Source: Sphingomonadales bacterium (GTDB lineage Bacteria > Pseudomonadota > Alphaproteobacteria > Sphingomonadales > Sphingomonadaceae). From it: a stretch of DNA of 28,153 bases. A program made the translations under genes and the position numbers. Location of the stretch: the NCBI GenBank assembly GCA_018971065.1, contig JAGWVC010000050.1, forward strand, positions 1 through 28,153. The letters run 5' to 3'. Position 1 is the first letter of the stretch; the number at the start of each line of letters is the position of its first letter. The notes under the pieces are model-generated. The model saw only the letters and a list, made by a program, of their open reading frames with translations, made no database searches and was not told where the DNA came from. This document shows, piece by piece, positions 16,355 to 24,650 of this stretch.

Positions 16355-16578
16355 GGCTTCCTCGTGACACCGGGGTGATACCCGATGTTAACCTTCCACC
16401 CCAAACAACTTTCCCGCCTGATTCTGTATCGTAACGGGACGGTATCGCAACGCGTTCCTAAAGTCCGCTGTCCCGCGTCAACAAACCACCCGCAGCAGTA
16501 GGGAATTTTCCCCGATCGCACGCTGCGGCAGCCATCGCGCCGATCCCCGGTCCCGGAATGATACAGCCCGGCGGGCAA
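16355..16578. promoter_or_regulatory. upstream region of rcdA with direct repeat and GANTC site
   Basis: An 11-base direct repeat, GTATCGTAACG (16426-16436) and GTATCGCAACG (16442-16452), differs at one base and has a 16-bp period. A GATTC (GANTC, the CcrM methylation site of alphaproteobacteria) lies at 16420-16424. Both are 65-100 bp upstream of the rcdA start, where an operator or methylation-sensitive promoter would lie. No full CtrA box (TTAA-N7-TTAA) was found, only a single GTTAAC at 16387-16392. The promoter role is inference. Confidence 0.4.
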
Positions 16579-16776
16579 TCAGGCGATGATGTCGGGGATC
16601 AGGTAGTCCTCGATCAGCGAGATCTGGTCCTTCAGCTTCAGCTTGCGCTTTTTCAGCCGGGCGATCTGCAACTGGTCCGGTGTTCCCGCCCCGGTCAGCG
16701 CGTCGATCGCGGCATCCAGGTCGCGATGTTCCACCCGCAGCATTTCCAGTCGCTTGCGCAGTTCGTCCTCGTTCAC
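16579..16776 (-). CDS. small DUF465 (YdcH-like) protein, copy 1
   Basis: This 65-residue, highly charged helical protein starts at a GTG (16774-16776) behind a GGGCGG-like site. The segment IARLKKRKLKLKDQISLIED near the C-terminus is typical of DUF465, a short coiled-coil family common in proteobacteria with no settled function. A second DUF465 gene lies 374 bp away on the opposite strand and shares the same Leu-Lys-Arg-Arg/Lys-Lys-Leu-Lys core. The stop is close to the upstream region of rcdA, but both point left with a gap of more than 200 bp. Confidence 0.85.
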   Translation of the reverse strand: MNEDELRKRLEMLRVEHRDLDAAIDALTGAGTPDQLQIARLKKRKLKLKDQISLIEDYLIPDIIA

Positions 16777-17150
16777 GCCGCCGCCCTTTTCGATACCACA
16801 AGTCCAGGCATCACCGTTCTTCCCCCCAGGTCTGCCCGCGACTGGTCGCCCTGCAGGTCCGAACCGGCTTTTTTCCTTGCTGGCCCACTTATCAAGATAG
16901 GCTTAATATGCTTGCATGACAATCACGCCACGGAAAGCGTCGGGTTTCGAGTCGGACCCCGCATCGCCGACCGGGGCAGGGCGGTCCGGGAGGGGCCGCC
17001 TGTCGGAATGAGGGGAATAGGATAGCGGCCCTTGCACTTGTCCCTGCGGCTTCAGCCACGTCGGCAAAGAACCGCACCGGGTTGAATGGCAGGCCTTGGG
17101 CAAAGCCGCACGGATGCGTTCACTGCAACAGCCAAAGAGGAGGTTCTCCC
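16777..17150. promoter_or_regulatory. divergent gap between two DUF465 genes
   Basis: This 374-bp gap must hold promoters for both small genes. The most AT-rich part is near 16885-16920 (context CTTATCAAGATAGGCTTAAT), which is unlike the GC-rich surroundings and is the likeliest promoter area for one or both. A GGAGG site at about 17139-17143 serves the rightward gene. I saw no long open reading frame with coding character and no clear stem-loop. Confidence 0.35.
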
Positions 17151-17306
17151 ATGGAAACGTCGCATACCAGTGCCCTTATGCACAAGCACGCCGGCCTCGA
17201 ACGACAAATCCAGGATGAACTCAACCGACCCAATCCCGATCTCGCCACCGTCCAGGCGCTCAAGCGCCGGAAGCTGAAGATCAAGGACGAACTTTCGCTG
17301 CATTGA
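17151..17306 (+). CDS. small DUF465 (YdcH-like) protein, copy 2
   Basis: This 51-residue helical protein starts at an ATG preceded by a strong AGGAGG site with about 7 bases of spacing; the open frame reaches further upstream but that part has no coding character. It has a His-rich start (TSHTSALMHKHAGL) and the DUF465 core ALKRRKLKIKDELS at the end. It is a paralogue of the gene at 16579-16776. A GC-rich stem-loop follows before ptsP, suggesting a separate short transcript. Function unknown. Confidence 0.85.
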   Translation: METSHTSALMHKHAGLERQIQDELNRPNPDLATVQALKRRKLKIKDELSLH

Positions 17307-17323
17307 TGGCGCCATAGCCGTTC

Positions 17324-17359
17324 GCCGCTGCCAGCGCGCATGATCGCGCCGGCAGCGGC
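17324..17359 (+). terminator. GC-rich stem-loop after DUF465 copy 2
   Basis: Arms GCCGCTGCC (17324-17332) and GGCAGCGGC (17351-17359) pair perfectly. After one A-C mismatch, GCGCG (17334-17338) pairs with CGCGC (17345-17349) around a 6-base loop. It lies 18 bp after the DUF465 stop. There is no T-tract, so it may end transcription weakly, or protect the 3' end. Confidence 0.5.
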
Positions 17360-17442
17360 TGCGGCGATCGGCGATGCCATTCCAACGGGCCGATCCAACC
17401 GCCATTCCAACCATGCGGCAAATGCGCTAGGAGCATCGCTTC

Positions 17443-19740
17443 ATGAGGGATGCTCCGGAACGCCAAATGCCCACCGCCGTCGCCGCAGCCCGGCAGATCC
17501 TCACCAGCCTTCACGAGGTCATGGCTTCGCGCAGTCCAGCGCAGGCCAAGCTCAACACCGTTGTCGAGGTGATCGGCGAGAGCCTCGATTCCGAGGTCTG
17601 CTCGATCTACCTGCTGCGCGAGGGGATGCTTGAGCTGTTCGCCACGCGCGGTCTGGCGCAGGAAGCCGTCCACGTCACCCGCATGGCCATCGGCGAAGGG
17701 CTGGTCGGCACCATTGCCGGCCAGATCGACATGCTGAACCTGGCCGAGGCCGCGACGCACCCCGATTTCTCCTATCGCCCCGAAACCGGCGAGGACAAGT
17801 TCCACTCGTTCGCGGGCGTGCCGATCGTGCGGCGCGAGAAGGCGGTGGGCGTGCTGTGCGTCCAGCATGTCGAGCCGCGCCGCTATGAAGAGGTCGAGAT
17901 CGAGGCGCTGCAGACCGTGGCGATGGTGCTGGCCGAACTGATCGCCAACGCCGATCTGGTGGACGAGGATGACGCCTATGGCCTGACCGAGGGGCAGACC
18001 GGCCCGCAGCCGCTGAAGGGGCTCACCCTGGTCAAGGGGCTGGCCAGCGGCCTTGCCGTCTATCACCAGCCGCGCATCACCATCGAGCACACGATGGCCG
18101 AGGATATCGAGGCCGAGCGCCAGCGGCTCTACCTCGCGTTTGACCGGATGCGCGAGCAGATCGACCATATGGCCGGCCAGGCCGAATTCGGCGTGGGGGG
18201 GGAGCATGAGGAGGTGCTCGAAACCTACCGCATGTTCGCCTACGACGAAGGCTGGAAGCGCCGCATCAACGAGGCGATCGACTCCGGCCTCACCGCCGAA
18301 GCCGCGATCGAACGCGTCCAGCAACGCACCCGGATGCGGATGCGGCAGATCGACGATCCGCTGCTGGCCGACCGGATGCACGATCTGGAGGACCTCTCCA
18401 ACCGGCTGCTCCGCATCGTTTCGGGCCAGCTCGGCACCGCCGCCAGCAAGGGCCTGCGCCAGGATGCCATCCTGATCGCGCGCAACCTCGGGCCGGCCGA
18501 ACTGCTCGAATACGACAAGCGCCGGCTGAAGGGCGTCATCCTCGAGGAAGGTTCGCTCACCGCGCACGTCGTCATCGTCGCGCGCGCGATGGGCGTGCCG
18601 GTGCTCGGCCGGGTCCGCAGCCTGCGCGGGCTGGTCCGCGAAGGCGACATGCTGCTGCTCGATGCCGACCAGGGCACCGCCACCGTCCGCCCCACCCCGG
18701 CGATGGTCGAGGCATTCGAGGCCCGTTTCGCTCGCAGCCGCGAACGTCAGGCCGCCTATGCGGCGCTGCGCGATGCCGAGCCGATCACCAAATGCGGCAC
18801 CCGCATCACCGTGATGATCAACGCCGGCCTGCGCGAGGACATGCCCAACCTCAGCCTCACCGGGGCTGACGGCATCGGCCTGTTCCGCACCGAATTCCAG
18901 TTCCTCGTCTCCGCCACGTTGCCCTCGCGCGAACGCCAGACCCGCCTTTATCGCGAGGTGATGGATTCGGCCGGAGCGAAGCCTGTGGTGTTCCGCACCG
19001 TCGATATCGGCGGCGACAAGGCACTCCCCTACCTGCGCCACGACGACGGCCAGGGCGAGGAAAACCCGGCAATGGGCTGGCGCGCGCTGCGCGTCGCGCT
19101 GGAACGGGAAGGCTTGCTCAAGGCGCAGGCGCGCGCCCTGCTGGAAGCCGCCGGGGGCCGCACCCTCAACGTCATGTTCCCGATGGTCGCCGAACCGTGG
19201 GAATTCGATGCCGCGAAGGCCGTGTTCGATGGCCAGCTCGCCATCCTGCGCCGCAACCGCAAGCAGTTGCCGGAAGCGATCCGTTACGGCGCCATGCTGG
19301 AAGTGCCGGCGCTGGCGGAAATGCTCGATGTCATGTTGCCCCGGCTGCAATTCCTGTCGATCGGCACCAACGACCTCACCCAGTTCCTGTTCGCCGCCGA
19401 TCGCGCCAACCCCAAGCTGGCCGAGCGGTACGACTGGCTGAGCCCCGCCATCCTGCGCTTCCTCAAGCGCATCGTCGATGCCTGCGCGGCCCACAAGGTG
19501 GATCTTGCGGTCTGCGGCGAGATGGGCGGCCGGCCGATGGAAGCGCTGGCGCTGCTGGGCCTTGGCCTGCGTCGCCTGTCGATCACGCCTGCCTCGGTCG
19601 GCCCGCTGAAGGAACTGATCGGCAAGGTCGATCTTGCCGAAATCGGGCCGGCGATGGACGGCTGGCTGGCCCGCCCGCCGGCCAACCTCCGTCACGAGCT
19701 GACCGCCTGGGCCGCCGCGCGCGGGATTCTCGACGATTGA
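17443..19740 (+). CDS. ptsP: PtsP, enzyme I of the nitrogen phosphotransferase system
   Basis: The protein has 765 residues, a normal length. A GAF domain spans about 15-170. The enzyme I N-terminal region follows from about 190, with the phosphorylated His375 in GSLTAHVVIVARAMGVP. The PEP-binding barrel spans about 430-720, with TVDIGGDK, GTNDLTQF and Cys691 in AVCGEMGG. It moves phosphate from PEP to NPr and then EIIA-Ntr, linking nitrogen state (sensed through GAF) to regulation; it is cytosolic. The ATG at 17443 has a TAGGAG site about 12 bases upstream; another ATG lies 8 codons in. It stands alone, without aspartate kinase or release-factor genes beside it in this window. Confidence 0.95.
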   Translation: MRDAPERQMPTAVAAARQILTSLHEVMASRSPAQAKLNTVVEVIGESLDSEVCSIYLLREGMLELFATRGLAQEAVHVTRMAIGEGLVGTIAGQIDMLNLAEAATHPDFSYRPETGEDKFHSFAGVPIVRREKAVGVLCVQHVEPRRYEEVEIEALQTVAMVLAELIANADLVDEDDAYGLTEGQTGPQPLKGLTLVKGLASGLAVYHQPRITIEHTMAEDIEAERQRLYLAFDRMREQIDHMAGQAEFGVGGEHEEVLETYRMFAYDEGWKRRINEAIDSGLTAEAAIERVQQRTRMRMRQIDDPLLADRMHDLEDLSNRLLRIVSGQLGTAASKGLRQDAILIARNLGPAELLEYDKRRLKGVILEEGSLTAHVVIVARAMGVPVLGRVRSLRGLVREGDMLLLDADQGTATVRPTPAMVEAFEARFARSRERQAAYAALRDAEPITKCGTRITVMINAGLREDMPNLSLTGADGIGLFRTEFQFLVSATLPSRERQTRLYREVMDSAGAKPVVFRTVDIGGDKALPYLRHDDGQGEENPAMGWRALRVALEREGLLKAQARALLEAAGGRTLNVMFPMVAEPWEFDAAKAVFDGQLAILRRNRKQLPEAIRYGAMLEVPALAEMLDVMLPRLQFLSIGTNDLTQFLFAADRANPKLAERYDWLSPAILRFLKRIVDACAAHKVDLAVCGEMGGRPMEALALLGLGLRRLSITPASVGPLKELIGKVDLAEIGPAMDGWLARPPANLRHELTAWAAARGILDD

Positions 19741-19752
19741 CCCTGCGTCGTC

Positions 19753-19775
19753 GCGGCGGGGGAGCACCCTGCCGC
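19753..19775 (+). terminator. weak stem-loop after ptsP
   Basis: GCGGCGGG (19753-19760) pairs with CCC-T-GCCGC (19767-19775) with one bulged T and a 6-base loop. It lies 12 bp after the ptsP stop. There is no T-tract, so this is a modest candidate for a transcript end. Confidence 0.35.
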
Positions 19776-19811
19776 ATGACGGGACCGGGCGTTGCGCTCG
19801 GAATGCGGCTA

Positions 19812-19823
19812 TTCAATATTGAA
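19812..19823. promoter_or_regulatory. AT-rich palindrome upstream of the RodZ-like gene
   Basis: TTCAATATTGAA is a perfect 12-base palindrome in an AT-rich patch (about 19805-19895) of an otherwise GC-rich region. A TTGACA (19888-19893) follows, but I see no good -10 at the right distance. The patch is about 110-200 bp before the RodZ-like start and probably contains its promoter; the palindrome could be an operator. This is inference. Confidence 0.35.
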
Positions 19824-20004
19824 ATTGTTGTAGAAATCCCGATCCCATCGTGCTTCCGACTCAAATTACGTATTCACCCTGAGGGCATTGACATTTTGCG
19901 TCGCGGGGCGCTTTTTCACCTTCGGAGACGGGGACGCTTGCACGATGCAAACACCTCGGGGTCGCGGCATACAATTCGGACAATTTATGGGCCTGGAAGA
20001 CGAT

Positions 20005-20964
20005 ATGGCGGAGCTGCCGCTGGAAGGTGTCGGCGCTCGCCTGCGCAATGCGCGCGAATCAATGGGCAAGACCCGTGCGGACTTTGCCGCCACCACCAAG
20101 ATTCCGGAACGGATGCTCGCCGCGCTTGAGGACGGCAATTACGCCGCCTTGCCGGCCCGCACGTATGCCACCGGCTTCGCGCGCAGCTATGCCCGCGCGC
20201 TTGGCCTCGATGCCGAAGCCGTGGTTCGCCAGGTCCGCAGCGAGATTGACGGCACGCCTGCCTTCGTGGATCGCCCCGCACCCGCCTCGTTCGAACCGGG
20301 CGATCCCGCGCGCGTTCCCAGCCCCCGCCTGGCGTGGATCGCGGCTGGCCTGGTCGTACTGCTGCTCGTCACCGTCGGCGCCTGGCGAATGCTGGCGCAG
20401 CCCGGCGGCGAACTGCCGTCGATCCTGCCGACAGCCACGCCCGTGCCGGTGGCCACTGCCGCCGCACCCAAACCGGCGGTCAGCGCGGCTCCGTCGGGGC
20501 CGGTCGTCATCACCGCCGAATCCGCCGACGTCTGGCTGCACATCACTGACGGCAGCAAGGACCTGCTGCAAAGGAACCTGGTGCGCGGCGAAAGCTACAC
20601 CATTCCCGCCGACGCCGCCGATCCGCGCCTGCGCACCGGCCGGCCCGATGCGCTGGCCATCACCATTGGCGGCCAGCCGGTTCCGCGCATCGCCGACAAG
20701 CAGGCGCTGGTCAGCAATGTGCCGCTCACCGCCGCCGCGCTGCTGGCCCGCGCTGTGCCGCCGCCACCCGCGCCTGCGGCAACCCCGTCGCCCGGCGCAT
20801 CGTCGTCCCCTTCCGTGGCTGCATCGACAGCGCCCGCCGTCCCGCATACCGCACCGCGCCCGCGCCCGCACGTGCCGCATCCGGCCCCCAGCGCCGCGCC
20901 AACGCCGGCGGCCACGCCCACGGCCGCGCCATCGGCGGCGAATCCTTCCACCGCTACGCAATAG
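20005..20964 (+). CDS. RodZ-like membrane protein with N-terminal HTH domain
   Basis: From the chosen ATG the protein has 319 residues. An HTH_25/Xre-type domain spans about 8-80 (VGARLRNARESMGKTRADFA, later ALPARTYATGFARSYARALG). A single membrane segment is at about 109-131. A DUF4115-like periplasmic domain is at about 170-250, and an Ala/Pro/Ser/Thr-rich tail runs to the end. RodZ links the cell-shape protein MreB to the envelope; alphaproteobacterial relatives are often annotated only as HTH membrane proteins. Other starts at 19987 and 19945 are possible; 20005 has a GGAAG site 5 bases upstream. It precedes cpoB by 87 bp and may share its transcript. Confidence 0.8.
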   Translation: MAELPLEGVGARLRNARESMGKTRADFAATTKIPERMLAALEDGNYAALPARTYATGFARSYARALGLDAEAVVRQVRSEIDGTPAFVDRPAPASFEPGDPARVPSPRLAWIAAGLVVLLLVTVGAWRMLAQPGGELPSILPTATPVPVATAAAPKPAVSAAPSGPVVITAESADVWLHITDGSKDLLQRNLVRGESYTIPADAADPRLRTGRPDALAITIGGQPVPRIADKQALVSNVPLTAAALLARAVPPPPAPAATPSPGASSSPSVAASTAPAVPHTAPRPRPHVPHPAPSAAPTPAATPTAAPSAANPSTATQ

Positions 20965-21051
20965 CCTGGTCTCGACAGCGCGCCGCTGCTGCGGCAAATC
21001 GCAGTCGGGTCGCGCGCAACCGCTACGTTTCGCGCTTGATGGAGCTTGGAA

Positions 21052-21984
21052 GTGACGAAAAACCGCACCTCGCGCTGGACAGCCCTGTTCGCGGCCTGCC
21101 TGCTGGCCGGCGCCGCCGCGCCGGCCTTCGCACAGGATTCGACGGTCCAGGAAATCCGCATCCGCCAGCTTGAGGCGCAAGTGCGTGAATTGCTGCGCAC
21201 GTCGGGCGCCGCGCGCACTGTCGCGCCGCAGAACGGCCCGGTCGAAACCGTCGGCGCCCCGGCCGGCGCGCCATCGAGTTCGCCGGTGACGGACCTGCTG
21301 ACCCGCATGGACGCGCTCGAAGCCTCGGTCGCCCGGCTGACCGCCCAGAACGAGGAATTGTCGAACCGCCTGCGTCAGATCCAGGCCGGAACCCCGGCGT
21401 CCACCCCGGCCGCAACACCGGCACCGGCGCCCGCCGCGCCCACCCCGGCCCCGCTCGTGCCAGCCCCAGCCCCTGCCAAGCCCGTTCCGGTGGCTGCCCC
21501 CGCCGTATCGCAGCCTGCCCCGACGCCCGCGCCTGCCAAGCCATCGGCCCAGCGCGTCGCTGCGGTCAAGGCGATTGTCAAGCCGCAGACCAACGATGCC
21601 GGCGACGATGAATACAGCTATGGCTTCCGGCTCTATCAGGCGAAGTTCTATCCCGAAGCCGCGCAGCAGTTGAAGCTGTTCGTTGACAAGTATCCCAGGC
21701 ATGCCCGCACCAGCCAGGGCCGCAACCTGCTGGGCCGCGCCCTGCTCGACGATGGCAAGGCGCGCGAGGCGGCGCCGTGGTTCCTCCAGAACTACAAGAC
21801 CGATCCCACCGGCAACCGCGCGGCCGACAGCCTGCTGAACCTGGCCGACGCGATGCGCCAGATCGGCGACACCACCCGCGCCTGCATCGCCCTGAACGAG
21901 TTCTCGACCAACTATGCGGGCGACGCGAAGGGCCGCCTGCGCGGCGAATACGACAAGCTCAAGGGCGCCGTAACCTGCTCGTGA
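21052..21984 (+). CDS. CpoB/YbgF-like periplasmic TPR protein
   Basis: The protein has 310 residues from a GTG with GGAG 7 bases upstream; the frame also has a TTG two codons earlier. The signal peptide ends at about 27 (AFA before Gln28). A coiled-coil region follows (about 31-110), then an Ala/Pro linker (about 113-165) and TPR-like repeats from about 185 (YSYGFRLYQAKFYPEAAQQL, then two more). CpoB works with Tol-Pal and PBP1B in envelope constriction. The pal and tolB genes usually next to it are not in the window; tilS follows. The stop codon lies inside the left arm of an inverted repeat, so the last residues (VTCS) may be partly derived from it. Confidence 0.85.
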   Translation: MTKNRTSRWTALFAACLLAGAAAPAFAQDSTVQEIRIRQLEAQVRELLRTSGAARTVAPQNGPVETVGAPAGAPSSSPVTDLLTRMDALEASVARLTAQNEELSNRLRQIQAGTPASTPAATPAPAPAAPTPAPLVPAPAPAKPVPVAAPAVSQPAPTPAPAKPSAQRVAAVKAIVKPQTNDAGDDEYSYGFRLYQAKFYPEAAQQLKLFVDKYPRHARTSQGRNLLGRALLDDGKAREAAPWFLQNYKTDPTGNRAADSLLNLADAMRQIGDTTRACIALNEFSTNYAGDAKGRLRGEYDKLKGAVTCS

Positions 21985-22119
21985 GCGGCGATCTGCCCCA
22001 TGCCGGGCTGCGAACGGCACTGTGCTGCGCTTCCGGTGCTCACGACCGGAAAGGTCGCTGCGCGCCGGTTCTCGCACAGCACCATTCTCGCTCCGGCCTG
22101 AGACAGATCACCGCTCACG
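21980..22119. repeat. 140-bp imperfect inverted repeat between cpoB and tilS
   Basis: The left arm (21980-22025) and the right arm (22074-22119) are each 46 bases and align without gaps at 35 of 46 positions. Both begin CGTGAGCGG(C/T)GATCTG at their outer ends. The outer 16 bases differ at only one position. The central part carries a perfect hairpin, TTCCGGT (22031-22037) and ACCGGAA (22045-22051). Many mismatches are C/T changes that would be G-U pairs in a minus-strand RNA. It lies across the cpoB stop and 12 bp before the tilS start. It may be a small non-coding mobile unit, a structured RNA or a terminator-like element; no target duplication is obvious. Confidence 0.75.
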
Positions 22120-22131
22120 AATGAGCGCGCC

Positions 22132-23091
22132 ATGATTCGCACAGCTGATCCGGCGTTCGTCGGGCGTTTCGCCGCTGATCTTGCCCGCACCCTGCCGCTG
22201 CCCGATCCCGCCCGGCTGGGCATCGCCGTCTCGGGCGGGCCGGACAGTTTGGCGCTGCTGTTGCTGGCCCACGCCGCGCTGCCCGGTCGCATCGCCGCCG
22301 CCACCGTCGATCACGGCCTGCGCGCCGAAGCCGCCGCCGAAGCCGCGTTCGTTGCAGACATCTGCGCCACGCTCGGCATTCCCCATGCCACGCTGCGCGT
22401 CGTGGTCGCCGCCGGCAATGTCCAGTCCGAGGCGCGCGCCGCGCGTTACGCCGCGTTGGCGCAGTGGCTGGAAAGCGAAGGCCTGGCCGCGCTCGCCACC
22501 GCCCACCATGCCGACGATCAGGCCGAAACCCTGTTGCTCCGCCTCAATCGCGGCAGCGGCGTTGCCGGGCTGGCCGGCGTCCGCGCCCGCGCCCGCGTGC
22601 CGGGCACGGCGCACGCGCTGATTCGCCCGTTGCTCGAATGGCGGCGCGCCGAACTGGTCGATGTGGTTGCCGCCGCCGGTGTTGCCGCCGTGCAGGACCC
22701 GTCCAACACCGATCCGCGCTTCGATCGCGTCCGCATCCGCCAGCAGCTTGCCACGGCGGACTGGCTCGACATTCCCGCGCTGGCCCGCAGCGCCGCCAAC
22801 ATTGCCGATGCCGATGCCGCGCTCGACTGGGCCGCCGCGCGCGAATGGCAGGAATGCGTCACCGCCGAGCCGATGGGGCTGCTCTATCGCCCTCAGGCCC
22901 CGCGCGCCGTGGCGCTGCGCGTGCTGGCCCGCATCGTGCGCGAACTGGATGGCGAGGAACCGCGCGGCAGCGCCGTCGCCCGCCTGTTCGATACGCTGCT
23001 GGCCCGTCAGCCCGCCTCGATCGGCACGCTGGTCGCCCGGCCGCTGCCGGGTGGCTGGAGCTTCGGCAAGGCGCCGAAGCGGCGGGCCTGA
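22132..23091 (+). CDS. tilS: TilS, tRNA(Ile)-lysidine synthetase
   Basis: The protein has 319 residues, the short form without a long C-terminal domain. The ATP-binding PP-loop SGGPDS is at 34-39. TVDHGLRAEA and ATAHHADDQAETLLLRL follow, as expected in TilS. It attaches lysine to C34 of tRNA-Ile(CAU) so that it reads AUA codons. It starts 12 bp after the inverted repeat. Its stop is directly next to the stop of the convergent membrane gene. The ftsH gene that often follows tilS is not here. Identity is near certain. Confidence 0.94.
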   Translation: MIRTADPAFVGRFAADLARTLPLPDPARLGIAVSGGPDSLALLLLAHAALPGRIAAATVDHGLRAEAAAEAAFVADICATLGIPHATLRVVVAAGNVQSEARAARYAALAQWLESEGLAALATAHHADDQAETLLLRLNRGSGVAGLAGVRARARVPGTAHALIRPLLEWRRAELVDVVAAAGVAAVQDPSNTDPRFDRVRIRQQLATADWLDIPALARSAANIADADAALDWAAAREWQECVTAEPMGLLYRPQAPRAVALRVLARIVRELDGEEPRGSAVARLFDTLLARQPASIGTLVARPLPGGWSFGKAPKRRA

Positions 23092-23892
23092 TCAGCGAAA
23101 GGGGGCGACGCCCGGCCCGGCCAGTTGCGCATGAATGGCCGCCATCACGCTGGTCATCAGCAACTGGAACAGCCCCATCACGGTCGCGCTGACAACGGCT
23201 TCGGCAATGTGGCTGGCCTGTTGCCCCGCCACCAGTGTCGCCAGGCTACCGACGATCAAGGCGACCACGCTCATGACCACCCAGTAGGCAAGCACCAGCA
23301 ACCCCAGGAAGAGCATCACCCTGCCGACGTTGCCGCGCGTCAACTGCCACGAACGCCGCACCAGCCGCCACGGCTGGTAGCAATGCTCGATGGCGATCGC
23401 GGGGGCCACCATCACCATCCGCACCTGGCCATAGAACATCAGCGCGAACATCAGCGCCACCAGCAGCGCACCGCCGGCGCTGCCGCCCCGCGCCAGCCCC
23501 ACCCCCAGCACGCCGATCACCAGCATCAGCCCGATCACGAACAGCAGCATCGCCCCGATGTAGGGCAGCACCCCCAGCGCGCCGCGCCGGATGGCTTCAC
23601 CCACGGTGGGCCGGGAATGGTCGTTGCACAGCGTCAGCACCGCCAGCACGCCGCAGGTCTCGACCAGCAGCAGCCCCATCAGATAGGGCATCGCCTGCGC
23701 CATGAACTGCTGGGTTGCCGCCTGAATCTGCGCAGGGGCCATGCCGGGCTTGATCTCGGTCTGCGGCACCAGCAGCATGAACGCCAGCCAGGGCAGCATG
23801 AAGAACACCCCCGCCAGCGCCAGCAGCATGTCGCGGTTGGCAGCGATGGCCGCGGTGGCATCCTGCCAGGCGCGTGAACTGTCGAATTGCAT
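23092..23892 (-). CDS. multi-pass membrane protein, GPDPase-membrane-domain-like
   Basis: The protein has 266 residues with about five or six hydrophobic segments (about 22-42, 70-90, 105-135, 140-165, 190-220, 235-255). A polar loop reads IAIEHCYQPWRLVRRSWQLT, with the RSWxLTRGN motif typical of proteins that share the membrane domain of some glycerophosphoryl diester phosphodiesterases. No catalytic domain is attached, so an enzyme function is not claimed. It is convergent with tilS (stops touch) and divergent from lipB. Function unknown. Confidence 0.72.
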   Translation of the reverse strand: MQFDSSRAWQDATAAIAANRDMLLALAGVFFMLPWLAFMLLVPQTEIKPGMAPAQIQAATQQFMAQAMPYLMGLLLVETCGVLAVLTLCNDHSRPTVGEAIRRGALGVLPYIGAMLLFVIGLMLVIGVLGVGLARGGSAGGALLVALMFALMFYGQVRMVMVAPAIAIEHCYQPWRLVRRSWQLTRGNVGRVMLFLGLLVLAYWVVMSVVALIVGSLATLVAGQQASHIAEAVVSATVMGLFQLLMTSVMAAIHAQLAGPGVAPFR

Positions 23893-23960
23893 GATGGCCT
23901 TTCAATCGTGCGCCGGTTTCCCCCTTGATAAGCGCACCGAACCGGGCCACGCAACGCACG

Positions 23961-24650
23961 ATGCTCGATAAACCGCAGGAACTGTCGGCCAGCGATGTCG
24001 AATTCCGCCGCGAAGGTGCCCCAGTGCCCTATCGTGAGGCGCTGGCGGCGATGACCGCGCGCAACGAGGCGGTGCAGGCCGGCACCGCGCCGGAACTGGT
24101 CTGGCTGTTGGAGCATCCCCCGGTCTACACCGCCGGTACCAGCGCCAACCCCGCCGAACTGCTCGATCCGCGCTTCGATGTGGTCACCGCCGGGCGTGGC
24201 GGCCGCTATACCTATCACGGCCCCGGCCAGCGCATCGGTTACCTCGTGCTCGACTTGCGCAAGCGTTCGCGCGATGCCCGCTGCTTCGTCCACGCGATGG
24301 AAGGCTGGGTGATCGACACGCTGGCCGATTTCGGTGTTGAAGCCTGGCGCAGCGATACCGGCGTCGGCATCTGGACCCGCGACATCGACGGGCGGGAAGC
24401 CAAGATCGGCGCCATCGGCGTGCGCATCCGCCGCTGGGTCACCATGCACGGCTTCGCGGTCAATCTGGCGCCCGATCTTTCGCATTTCACCGGCATCGTT
24501 CCCTGCGGCATCACCACCAGCGGCGTGACCAGCCTGGAACGCCTGGGCCATACGGTCGATGCGGACACCTGGGATCGTGCCCTGCTGGCCCGGGCCGATG
24601 CCTTTCTCGCCAAACTCGTCGCCACCTGCGGTTCGGAGGCCGCATCATGA
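23961..24650 (+). CDS. lipB: LipB, octanoyl-[ACP]:protein N-octanoyltransferase
   Basis: The protein has 229 residues from the ATG at 23961; a TTG at 23925 would add 12 residues but has less support. The family motif [11 protein letters not shown] is present, with the acyl-binding Cys182 (VPCGI) and Lys148 (AKIGAIGVR). LipB moves octanoyl groups from ACP to lipoyl domains, and LipA then inserts sulfur; it is cytosolic. The ribosome site is weak. The stop overlaps the next gene, a small lipoprotein, by 4 bp (ATGA). Confidence 0.94.
   Translation: MLDKPQELSASDVEFRREGAPVPYREALAAMTARNEAVQAGTAPELVWLLEHPPVYTAGTSANPAELLDPRFDVVTAGRGGRYTYHGPGQRIGYLVLDLRKRSRDARCFVHAMEGWVIDTLADFGVEAWRSDTGVGIWTRDIDGREAKIGAIGVRIRRWVTMHGFAVNLAPDLSHFTGIVPCGITTSGVTSLERLGHTVDADTWDRALLARADAFLAKLVATCGSEAAS

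Noticed and set aside
16355..16578. CtrA-binding box upstream of rcdA
   Set aside because: Only one TTAA half-site (in GTTAAC) is present, without a second one 7 bases away.
17281..19767. Long open frame on the minus strand opposite ptsP
   Set aside because: ptsP has all enzyme I motifs; the opposite frame has no recognisable domain.
20059..22077. Long open frame on the minus strand opposite the RodZ-like and CpoB-like genes
   Set aside because: It is Gly/Arg-rich without domains, and crosses the inverted repeat; the plus-strand genes have signal peptide, HTH and TPR features.
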